Assembly: GCA_035530275.1 (NCBI GenBank)
Contig: DATKVC010000007.1
Span: forward strand, 62,001 to 126,000
Source: CAIJMU01 sp035530275
GTDB taxonomy: Bacteria; Spirochaetota; Spirochaetia; Treponematales; Rectinemataceae
Reading direction: 5' to 3'
Length of the DNA: 64,000 nt
Shown here in pieces: positions 37,101-49,100 of this stretch. The notes below the pieces were generated by a model. It saw only the letters and a list, made by a program, of their open reading frames with translations, was not told the DNA's origin and did no database searches. Every line of letters begins with the position of its first letter. The stretch's first letter is position 1. Position numbers and translations under genes: made by a program.

Positions 37101-40100
37101 CAATCGTCTGGGCGGCTCCCGTGAGCACGCCGTAGACGTTGGATGAGGCGTCGGTCACGGTCGCGAGCCCCGTCGGCGCGGCGGCGACCGGCGCGAAGTT
37201 GTCGACGCTCACGCCGGCGGGACTCGTCGTCACCTGGGCCGTGGGTGTCGTCAGATCGGAGGCCTGGACATTGAAGCCCAGGGCACCGGAGAAATAGCCG
37301 CCGGTCGTCAGGCTGGGGTAGACCGTCGAGGAGTTGATCGTAATTGCGACCGAATACTGGAATTTTCCGCTCGCGTCGCTCTCGACCGCCTGGGCTCCCG
37401 TCGGTACGTTTCCGGCCGCGGTCACCGTAAAGATCATCCCGATGGCTGGCGTGATCGTGCTCCCGAGGCCCAGGGCCACCCAGGGATTGCTGCCGGGTGT
37501 CGTATTGCTGCCGGGATTCACGATGAGTAGCTTGTAGGCTTGGCCCGAGGCGTAGGTTACCGCGGCTCCGGAGCCGAGCTGATTCTGGGCGCTGACCGCG
37601 TAGGAGTACCCGTTGACGCTCGTCCCGCTCGACGAAAGGGGAATGGCAGTGACGGTGCCACTCGTGGTCGTGACCGCGTAGAGATTGCTCGTCCCGCTGA
37701 AGGGACCTGTGTCCACGAGGTTGAGGCTCGACAGACCCACGGGCGTGCTTACCGAGCCGTCGAGGGTGAATGTGCCGCGAGCGTCCATCGATTGCGTATA
37801 GGACTGCGCGCTGCCGCCCTGCGGCGTGATGGTAGTGATTGTGACTGTCGGGAAGGTGTTGTTAAAGGTCATGGTCAGAGGGCTGGCAAGGTACCCTGTG
37901 AAATTCCCCCTCGGTCCGCCGAAGGAGGTCGCGCTCCAGGCACGGCCCGTCACCGAAATGGTCTGGGCCGATTGACCGGACTGCGGATAGACGTTGCCGA
38001 CGTTGATGTCGTAGTACCACGAAACGCTCGTGCCAGAGGTCATCAGGGTGGCCGGGGCCCACTGATCCACGGCGTAGCTCGTGCTCACTCCGCTCGAGAA
38101 GGCGATCGCTCCGCCGCCGGGTGAGGAAGCCACCTGGAAGGACGTGGTGGTCGAGGTTGCCCCGACAACATAGTAGGCCTTGCCCGCCGTCGCTCCGCCC
38201 GGAAGACTCGGAATCTGCGCTACGCTCTTGATGTAGACTACGGTGTTCGCGGCGAGGGGGGAGGCAAGAGCCGAACTCAAGGTAAAGGTGGTGGAGCTCG
38301 TCAGCACGCTCGTCGGGATCGTCGTCGGGGGTGTCGAGCCATTCGTCGGGTCCACATAGACCTCGGCGCTATAAACGCCGACGGGCTGTGTGGCAGTGCC
38401 GTAGATGCGCTGCTGCCCCCCGAAGGTTTGCGCATTAGCGGGGGAACTGATGCTGATGGTCGGTGTGTTCGCGTTGGAATTGTAGACGAAATAATCGACC
38501 ACCTGGACCGAGTTGCCGGCGTTGTCGACGGCCTGGAAATGGATGGGAATCAGCCAGTAATCCAGCGCAAGGAGGGTCTGGCCGTTGAGATCGCAGGCGT
38601 AGGCGTTGGTGCTGTTCGCGTAGCCGCTGATATCGCCGAGGCTCAACACCCAGTTCGAGGCCGAGCTTCCCGACTGATAACTACCGGTCTTTCCTATATA
38701 ATACTGAATATTCTGGCTCACGCCCGAGCCCGGATCGCTCGTTGTGCCGGCAATGGAGACGAGGCCTTGGAGCGGACTACCCGAAGCTCCGACGGTGATG
38801 GCCGTGCCGGTAGGCGATGCCGCCGCAAGGATCGACGTCGTCGAGGGGCTGCTCATCGCGACCGTCGGCGGCTGATTGTCGAGACTGTAGCTCCGGCTCG
38901 CCACGCTGGTCTTGCCATCGGCCGAGGTCACCTGCGCGTATGCGGTGAAGGCTCCATTGCCGACGCCGCCGAGCGAAATGTTGGGGAGGAGCCAGCCGAG
39001 ATTCAGCGAGGGGCTATAAACCGTCGCCGATCCTGCCGAGGCGTAGTTGAGGATCGTGCCCCCGCTGGCCGCCGTCGAAAGGACGAATGTAGAACCGGAA
39101 ACGCTTTGTACGTAATAGGGCGTTCCGGCCGAAATGGCCGGCGTGGCCGAAGGCAAGCTTCCGGTAAAGTAGACGACATTGCCGTTGGCAAATAGCGCAG
39201 AGGTGGTGGATACACCGGTACCCGCCGCCAGGGCAAGCGAGGCGACTGGAGGCGCCACGGCGGTGCCGAAGGCGGTACCGGACTTCGCAACCGATAGACC
39301 CGAACCCGAACCCGTGAGCGAGCTTACGCCGGTTAGCGTGAACTCGTCGATCCCGGAGGTCGCCGACGAAGCGCCTACGCTCGCGACCGTATAGGTCGAG
39401 ATTGAGAGCAGAGCCCCGGCCAAGGTCGTCGGCATTGCCGAGCCCGCGATGTAGACCGAGTCGCCGACACCGAGGCCGTGAGGCAGGCTGGTTTGGAAGG
39501 TGGCCGTAGCCGTGCCGACGCCGATGATGGCGAAGGCAGGCAAGGCGTTTGAGGCGCCGAAGGTCGGGGAAGAGGCGCTGGTCGCCACGACGCTCAGACC
39601 CGTCACGCCGCTCGAATCCTGGGCGGTGCCCGTCAGGGTGAAGGACGCGCTGACCCAACTCCCCAAGGCCGGGGAGATTAGGGCCGCGGCCGGGGATGCA
39701 TTGGAAATGAAGAACTGGACCTGGGTCGGCGAAGCGGTGCCGTTTGCCGGGGACGCGACATCAATAGCGCTGACGGTCACCTGGTACTTGCCGTCGGGAA
39801 GGCCGAGGGTCGAAAGGGGAATGGACCAATTGTAGGTAACAGGACTTCCGGTCACGATCGTCGAAGAGGAGGCGATCATAGGATTCCAGCTCGCGCTCGC
39901 CGGGTTGTATGCGCTGAGGGTGTAGGAATAGGAAGCGATGCCCGAGGCATCGGTCAGGGTACCCGAGAGGCTCGGTGTCGCCGAGGTCGAAATCACGGTG
40001 GGATATCCGGCGCCCGATGTCGCGATATTGTTGTAGGAGACAGCCGGCGCAGAGGTATCCTTCACGAAGGTTCTGGTAGTCGTCGTCGTCTTCCCGGCGA

Positions 40101-43100
40101 TGTCGGTCGCGGTCAAGGTGAGAGTATGGGTGCCATCGGCGAGCCCGGCCCAATTCCACGAAGGATAGGTCCAGGCTCCGGCGCTCGCGAAGACGTCTAC
40201 TGCCGGATTCGAATCGAGCTGGATCGCGGCGCTCGTCAAATTGGCGTCGGCGGCCGCGCCCGTCGGGGCGCCGATGTCCGTCGAGGCAATTCTGCCGGTC
40301 GCGGGATTCGCGATGCCCGCCGTCGGCGCCGCCGTATCGAGGTAGAATTCGCAGACTTGCGGAGCCATCGCGTTGGCCGACGGTGCTGCCCGGTCCTGGG
40401 CGTTCAAGGTCAATCGGTAGTGCCCGTCGGCGTATCCGCTCAGATCCACCGTCCAGGGGAAATTGGTCGAGTTGGCCGTGGAGCCGAGGCTCGTGGTCGC
40501 CTGTTTGATAGTCCAGAGTCCGCCCGTATACTGTTCGACTTCATAGGTTGCCGAAGCGACGCCGTTCGCGTCCGCGATGGTGCCAGCGATTTTCGTTCCC
40601 GTCTGGAGATAGACCGTCCAGGGAGTGGAAGTCGACAGATTGGTGAAGGACGGGGCAGGCGCCACCGTGTCCTTGATGAAGGCGAAGGCCTTGTCGAAGG
40701 TCCTACCAGCCTTGTCCGTGACACGGGCGTAGAGATAATGCGAGCCTTCGGATATCGACGCGAAGTTCGTCGGCACGCCGGAGAGCCCCGAGAAGAAAGC
40801 GCTGGGAGCGCTCGCGAGATCGTAGGACCAAGCCGTGGTCCTCGTGAGATCGATCGCGACGGTTCCTATATGGGACGAATTGAAAGTCGGGTCGTCGATG
40901 GAGAGGATAAGGGAGGCGACGCCGTTCGTCGCGACCGGGTCGCTCGCGTCCGAAGGATCGGAAGTGAGTCCCGAGGCCACGAAGGCCGAACTGAATATTC
41001 CCGATGCCGCGGTCGTCGAGAAGTCCACCGAGGGCAGGCCTTGGTCGACCATAACGCGCGAGGCGATGGCCGCGCTCACGTTGCCCGCGAGATCGGTCGC
41101 CCGGGAAAAGATGAGGTAGCTCCCCTCGCTCAGGGTCGTCGAATCCAGGGTTGTGTTCCATGTCGAGGAACCGTAGGTCGCCGCCGTCCAGGTCCCGACC
41201 TTGGCCGCAAAGAAAGCGATCCCTCCGGTTCCCGGATTGAGCGCCGCTCCGCCGTTCGTGGCCGAGACTTCGAAGGCCGTACTCGTGAGGCCTGTCAAAC
41301 TGATCCAATAAGGCTGGTTGGCCGAAATGCCGGAAGGAAGGCTGCCGCCGGCGTAGGCGGAGAAATACACGATGTCACCGGCTGCGAGGCCATGGGCCGC
41401 GCCGGCGGAGAAGGTCGAGCCAGTCAAGCCAAGGGACATGCCGCGCGCAAGCTGCCAGTCGACGCCGGAGATTCCCGCAGGAGTCCCGCCGCCGCCGAGG
41501 TCCGTGGCCCCGCCGCCAATAATGACCGAATTGCCAGAAATCGCGGTTCCTGAAGCGGGCGTGGTGATCGTCGGCGCTGGTGCGGTTTTGTCTACTAGGA
41601 AGGAATAGGTCTGTGAACCCACGCGCTGTCCCGAACTCAGGGCCTGGACGGTGACGGTGTGAGTTCCTTCGGCCATGGTCGAGGCCGCGACGGAGATGGC
41701 GTTCCCGAGGCCTGTCGAGAAGCTATAAGTTCCCGGACTTACGCCGCTCATCGTCGTGTAGGACCCGGAGTCGAATCTGTATTCGACCACCGAGAGGTTG
41801 TTCGACGAGGCGTTGCCCGAGAGGGTAAAATTCGCATTCACGGCGGCCGAACCCGCCGAGGAGACAAGGCTCGAAACGACGGGATTGTTCCGATCGAGAC
41901 GGAACCAGACTGTAGCTGAATTTCCCGAGTTCGGAGTCGCGAGCGTATCGGCGACGGAAAGCATGATGCGATAGAGTCCGTCCGTAAGGAAGGGCGCCGC
42001 CGAGAGATCCTTCGCGAAACCGACGCTGAGCGGCGTCGAACCGCTGGTAGAAAGGGAAGTCCAAGACTCCGTCGTCGTCCAGGTTGTTCCGTTGTCGGCG
42101 GAGAACTCCACCATCGACTGGACCGTACCGACCCCAGTTTCGTCAGTTATAGTACCCATGACTTTGGGAAGGCTGTCGACCAAGGTGATGGCTGTCGAAG
42201 CAGCGTTCTTCGTCGGATCGATATTGCTGAAGGTAACGACCGGCGCCTTCGTATCGACCGCGACGGTTCGCGTCATGGTCTTTACGTTGCCGGCATTGTC
42301 GGTCGCGGTAAAGACATAACTATGACTTCCGTCGGCCGGCAAGGACGCGACCGGATAACTCCATTTCCCCGAACCGAAGGTCACGGAAGTTGGTGGCGTG
42401 GCGCCGTCCGCGCTAACCACGAGACTCGCAAGCCCGCTGGCGGCATCGGAGATGGTGCCGCCAAGGGTAAAGATTGCGTTCACTGTCGAAGGCACCGTAT
42501 CCGTCGAAACAAGGCTCGGCGCGGTCTTATCGTAACCGAAGTCCACCTTGGCCGAGAGGGCCTCCGCGTTTGTCGTCCAGTTTCCATAATTGTCGACAGC
42601 TTTTATCCAAAGCGTCTTCGCGCCTTCGCTCGCCAGAGTGAGGCTCGCGCTAAAACTCACCGTGCCTGTAGCCTTCGTCCAAAGCGATCCAGTCGCCGTC
42701 GGATCGTCGGCGCTATGGTCGGTGGAAGTGGAAACCACGTAGGGGGCGTCGACCAGCACATATACCGACTGCACGCCTGAGCCGGAGCCGTCGTTAGCGA
42801 CCCCCGTCACATTTAAGGTAGAATTCGATACCCAGGTCATTGGCGTCGTCGTCGCGGGCGAAGTCACTGTCAACTGCGGCGACATCGTATCCACTGTCAT
42901 GGAATAAGGCCCGCTCTGCGTAACCTTCCCCGCCGCGTCCGTCGCCGTGAACGTGAACGAATAGATGCCGTCGTTCGCGTGCGTCGCCGCGTCGATTCCA
43001 CCGCTAAAAGGCGTCCAGGTCCAGGCATTGCCCGGCGTTACATGCGTCGAATCTGTCACCGGGATCGTCGCCGTCGTCGCCGTCCCGCCGTTCTTCGTGT

Positions 43101-46100
43101 AGGTCACCGTCAGGGACGAGCTCGATGCTAATTGGTACGAATCCCAAACGTAGCCGCCCATGCCCGCGAAGCCCGCTGCCGTAGTCGCCGTCACCGTCGC
43201 GGGAGGCGCCGTCACGCTCAGGTTGGGCGGATTATAGTCCACCCCGAAGTTCACCGCGGCGTTCATCACCGCGTTCCCCGCGGCGTCAGTCGCCTTCACG
43301 AGGAGGCTGTGCGGTCCCTCCGCCAGTCCCGTCATCGTCGCCGTCCAGGTCCCCGCGACGTTTATCCCCGACGTATCCGTCCATGCCGCGTTCGCCCAAG
43401 TCGTCCCGCCGTCCAGGCTGTACTGGATCGTCGCCACGCCAGAGGCTCCACCCGTCGGATTCGGGTCCGTCGCGCTCCCGCTGATCGTGTAAGCCGATGA
43501 CGATACCCACGCAGGCACCGCGTTCAGGCTTACTGTCGGCGCCGTCGTATCGATCGTGATCGTCCGATTGACCGTCGTCGTCTTTCCCGCCGCGTCCGTC
43601 ACCGTGATTATATATGTATAACTTCCATCCGCCGCGTGCGCGTCGAGATTGGCCTGACTCTGTCCGAGAGGAAGACTCACCGAAGTCCAACCCTGACTCG
43701 TCCCCCCGATCGAAAGGGGCGCCGTGAACGTTACGCTCTGCGGCGTCGCCACTCCCTTTTGCTCCGTCGCCGTGAGAGCAGCAAGCGCGTTCGTATCCGC
43801 GATAGTGCCGCCCAGCGTGTAGAGACTCTTCGTCGCAAAGGTCGCCGCGTGCGTCTCACTTACGGTCGGCGGATTCTGGTCCACGCCGAAGTCTCGATGG
43901 ACGATCGTCGCCACGTTCCCCGCGTTGTCCAGCGCGGCCGCCCAAAGCGTATGTTGGCCTTCCCCAATCGTCGACAGACTCGCCGTCGTCGACCAGGTGC
44001 TCGTCCCGGCCGCAACGATCCAGCCCGACGCCACCGTCGGGTTCTCCCCGCCGTGATCCGTGGAAGTGGATGCCACATAGAGGCCATCCACCTTGTAGTA
44101 CACCGATGCCACTCCCGAGGCGCCCAACCCCGAATCAGAGGCGGAACCGCCTAAGTTCGCCGTCGCTCCAGACAGCCAGTACCCCGCATTGGCCGGCGCA
44201 TAACTCCCCGGCTGATTGATCGTCGTAACAGGGCTGGTCGTATCGACCGTGATCGTTCGAGTCTGCGTCGTCGTCTTTCCCGCCACGTCGCTTGAAACGA
44301 ACACGTATGTGTGCTGGCCATCCGCAGGCGACACGACCGGCAGGGTCCAGGCGCCGGAGGTCACGGCGACCGCCTGCGCAGCGCCGCCGTCGATGGTCAC
44401 CGACAGAGTCGGCGATCCCGCGGGATTCGAGTCGGAAGTCGTGCCCGCGAGCGTGAATCCGGCCTTCACCAAGCTCGGCACGGCGTCCGTGAAAGCCAAG
44501 GTCGGCGGATTGAGATCCATTCCGAAACCGATCATGTTTGCCGCCGAGACCGCCTCGCTCGCCGTCGTAACGTTCCCCGCAGTGTCGACCGCCTTCACCC
44601 AAAGCGTCTTGTATCCCTCGCCCACCAGAGCCGGTAGCGCGTGCGTCGCATCCGTGTTCCAGCTCGTCTTCCCGGCCAGCAAGGTCCAGCCGTTCCCGAC
44701 CACCGTCGGATCTTCACTACTGTGATCGGTTCCGCTCGACGCCACATAGGATCCGTCCACCTTCGCGTATACCGCGCTCACGCCGGTTCCAGACCCATCG
44801 CTGGCCACGCCCGTCACCGACAAGGAACTCGACGACACCCAGCCGTTCGCCGAGGGAGACGTCACCGTGATCGTCGGCGCCTCCGTGTCCACCGTCAGGC
44901 TCCTCGTCACCACTGTCGTCTTGCCCGCGGCATCAGTTGCCGTGAACGTGAAGCTCCACAGTCCGTCCTGGGCGTGGGTCATCGCGTTTATCGCGAATCC
45001 AAAGCTCCAGTTCGACGCCGCCGCGATCGGCGTGGCGTTGTTCACGACGTTCCCGTTCTGCGTCGAACTCACCGTCAGATTCAATGTGCTTCCCAGCACC
45101 GATGCCGGATTCGTGTCCGACAGCGTGCCGGTAAAGCTCGTGAACCCGGAGGCCGTCGCCGCCGTGATCGTCGAGCTCGTCGCTCCAACACTCAGGATTG
45201 GCGCGGCAAGATCCACCCCGAAGTTCACCGCCCCGTTCGTCACCGCGTTCCCCGCGGCATCCGTAGCTTTCACGAGGAGGCTGTGCGGTCCCTCCACGAG
45301 AGCCGTCATCGTCGCCGTCCAGGTCCCCGCCACGTTCGTCCCCGACGTGTCCGTCCAGGCCGCGTTCGCCCAGCTCGTCCCGCCGTCCAGGCTGTACTGG
45401 ATCGTCGCCACCCCAGAGGCGCCGCTGCCCGGATTCGGATCCGTCGCGCTCCCGCTGATAGTGTAAGCCGATGACGACACCCACGCGGGCACCGCGTTCA
45501 GGTTCACCGTCGGCGCGGTCGTGTCGATCGTGATCGTCCGATTGACCGTCGTCGTCTTACCCGCCGCGTCCGTTCCGGTGATCACATAGGCGTAGGACCC
45601 GTCAACCACCCCGCCCAGGGGCAGGCTCGCCGACGTAAAGCTCGCCGTCTTCACCCCGGCCAAGGCCACCGACGGAGTGAAACCCACGGCCTGAGCCATT
45701 CCGCCGTTCATGCTCTCGGTGATGCTCATCGTTGCGAGCGCGTTCGTGTCTCCGATATTGCCCGTCAGCGTGTAGGTCATCTTTGTCGAACTCACCGCCG
45801 CGTGCGTCTCCGTCACCGTCGGCGGATTCTGGTCCACGCCGAAGTCGCGCGTCTTCGCCGTCTCGACATTCCCCACCGCATCCATTGCCGCCACATATAG
45901 CGCGTACTCGCCTTCGCCGATTCCGCCGCTTCCACTCAAGGTCAGGGTGCCGTTCCAATTGGAGGTACCGCCGGCTTGCGTCCAGCTCGCCGTCGAGAAG
46001 GTCGGCGCCGCCGATCCCTTCGTCACGACCTTGTAGTACACACCCGTGACGCCTGTCGCCCCGCTCCCCGTGTCGCCCGAGGTCCCGTTGATCGAGGCCG

Positions 46101-49100
46101 TCGTTCCAGAAAGCCAGTACGCGGCGTCGGCGCTCGTTAAGCCGGCTGTCGGCGTCACGATCGCGCTCGAAGGCGCCGTCGTGTCCACCTGCTCGACCCG
46201 GTCAACCGATATCGTCTTGCCAGCGATGTCCTTCGCCGTGAAAGCGAAGTCGTGTGTCCCATCCGCAAGGCCGCCGGCCCCCACCGTCACGTCCAGAGTC
46301 CACGTAAAGCCCTGTGCCGTAGCCACGGTTGCATAGGCGTACCCCGCCCCGAGCGAACCGACGTCCACCGCCGCACCATGGTCGATAGACACCTGGAAGG
46401 CTCCGCTAGCGGCCAGCGCATCCGTATCCTCCACCTTGCCCGCGAAATGGATCGTGCCCCTCGTCGCCGTCGAATAGGTGGCCGGATTCGTCCCTCCGCC
46501 CACTCCCGTCTCCTGCATCACCGGCGGATTCAGATCGTAGAAGAACCCGATCGTCTGGCTCGATTGGTTGCCCAGCTTGTCCGTCGACCGAAGCTTCAGC
46601 GTCTTCGCGCCTTCGGTCGTCCCCAGGCTCACCGTGGCGCTCCAGCTCGTCCCGCTCAGGCTCAGCCCCGTCCATGTCGAACCGCCGTCCAGGCTGTACT
46701 CGACCGCGTTCGTCCCGGGAAAGCCAACACCGCCCGTGTCCGTCGAGGTGCCCTGGATCGTATAACTCGAACTCGAGGTCGATTCGTTCGCCACGGGCGC
46801 CGTCGCCACCAAGGCGGGCGCAGTCGTGTCTATCTGCACCGTTCGCGTCACGCTCGCCGTCTTCCCGGCCGCGTCCGATACCAGCAGCGTCAGCGCGTAT
46901 AGCCCATCTCCCAGACTCGTCGGCAGCGAGTAGGTCCAGGCCCCTGTCGATTGGTTCCAATTGAACCCATCTGCGCCTGTCAGCGTCACCGCCGCCCCGC
47001 CGTTCTTCGAGTAGCTCAGCACCGCGCTCGATGCCTGCCGCCCGCTCGTCACCGCCGCATCATCGGCCTGGCCCGCGAAGGCCACGTTCATATTGCTCTG
47101 GATCAATGCCGTCCCATGCGTCGTTTCCGTAGCCTCGGGATTCGCCTTGTCGATATTGATCGTCGTGCTCACGGGTAGCCCGACGTTCCCGGCGAAGTCC
47201 ACTGCGCGAACGTACAAAGCAAGCGTTCCCTCGGCCGAGGCGCTCAGATCCAGGCTCCCGATCCAGCTCCCGGCCCCCGAAGCGTCCGTCCAGGCGCCGG
47301 CCGTGCTTCCCAATTGGTACTGCACCTTCGCCACGCCGCTCGTCGCGGCTCCCGCGTCCGAGGAACTCCCGCTGATCGGAATCACGCCGCTCACGTAGCC
47401 GCCAATGGCGTTCACCGCCGCCGTCGGAGCCGTCGTATCTATCTGGATCGAGCGCGTCACGACGGTCGTCTTTCCCGCCGCATCCGTCGCCGTGAACACG
47501 AAGCTCCATTGCCCGTCCTGCGTATGTCCCGCCGTGTCGAGGGTCGCGAAGGGAGTCCAGCTCCACAGGTTGCCCGGCGAACTCGTCGAGGTTCCCACCA
47601 CGTTGATCGTGGCCGAGGTTGCCGTTCCCCCGTTCTTCGAGTAGCTCACCGTCAAAGGTGTCGCCGCCCCCACGGGATCGCTGTCCCAGGTCGCTCCGTC
47701 GAAGGACGGCGGAGCATCGGTGCTCACCGTCGACGTCGTGTTTATCGTCGTCTCCGCGAGATTCGGCGCCGCGGCGTCATAGCCGAAGTCGATCTTGTTG
47801 GTAGCGGAGATCGCCTCGCTGGCGGTCGTGATGTTCCCCGCCGCGTCCGTCGCCTTTATCCATAAGGTCTTATTGCCTTCGCCTGCTAGGACTGGCAGTG
47901 CGTGCGTCGCGTCCGTGTTCCAGTTCGTCTTCCCCGCCATCAGGGTCCAACCATTGGCTGAGACCGTGGGGTCTTCACTACTATGATCGATCGAGGCGTT
48001 ATCTACCTTCGCGTACACCGCGTTCACGCCGGTTCCAGACCCATCGTTCGCCACGCCCGTCACCGACAGGGAACTCGACGACACCCAGCCGTTCGCCGAA
48101 GGAGAGGTCACCGTGATCGTAGGCGCCTGCGTGTCCACCGTCAGGCTCCTCGTCACAACCGTCGCCTTGCCCGCGACGTCCGTCGCCGTGAACGTGAAGC
48201 TCCACAGTCCGTCCTGGGCGTGGGTCGTCGCGTTTATCGCGAAGCCGAAGGTCCAATTCGACCCTGCCGTAATCGGCGAGCCGTTGTCGACGAGGTTCCC
48301 GTTCTGCGTCGAACTCACCGTCACGCCGAGCGTGCTCCCCATCACCGATGCGGGATCGCTGTCGGACAGCGTTCCTCCGAAACCCGTGAAACTCGATGCC
48401 GTCGACGAGGTGATCGTCGCGGGGGTCGCTCCGACCCCGAGACTCGGCGCGGCGAGGTCCACACCGAAGTCGACCGCAACGTTCGTCGTCGCGTTGCCCG
48501 CCGCGTCGATGGCCTTCACGATGAGGCTGTGCGATCCCTCGGCGAGTCCCGTCAGAGTCGCCGTCCAGGTCCCGCTCGTGTTCGTTCCGCCCGAGCTGTC
48601 CGACCAGCCCGCGCTCGTCCAACTCGTTCCACCGTCCAGACTGTACACGATATTCGCGACGCCAGAGGCGCCGGCGTTCGGGTCGGTCGCGCTCCCGCCG
48701 ATCGTGTAGGCCGAAGAGGATATCCAGGACGGAATAGCGCTCATGCTCAAAGTCGGCGCCGTCGTGTCGATGTTCACGGTGCGAGTGATCGTCGTCGACT
48801 TCCCCGCGACATCGGTCACCGTGATCGCGTAGGCATAGCTCCCATCGGCCGCATGGGCGTCGAGATCGGCTTGAGACTTTCCCAGGGGAAGACTCGCCGA
48901 AGTCCAGCCTTGGCTCGTACCGCCCACCGACGCCGGCGCCGCGAACGCCACGGTCAGCGGAGTTCCGCTTCCCTTTTGCTCCGTGATGGCGAGCGTCGAC
49001 AGGGAGTTCGTATCCGCGATCGTGCCGGTCAGAGTATACAGGCTCTTAGCGGCGAAGGTTGCCGTGTGCGTCTCCGTCGCCGTCGGGGGATTCTGGTCCA

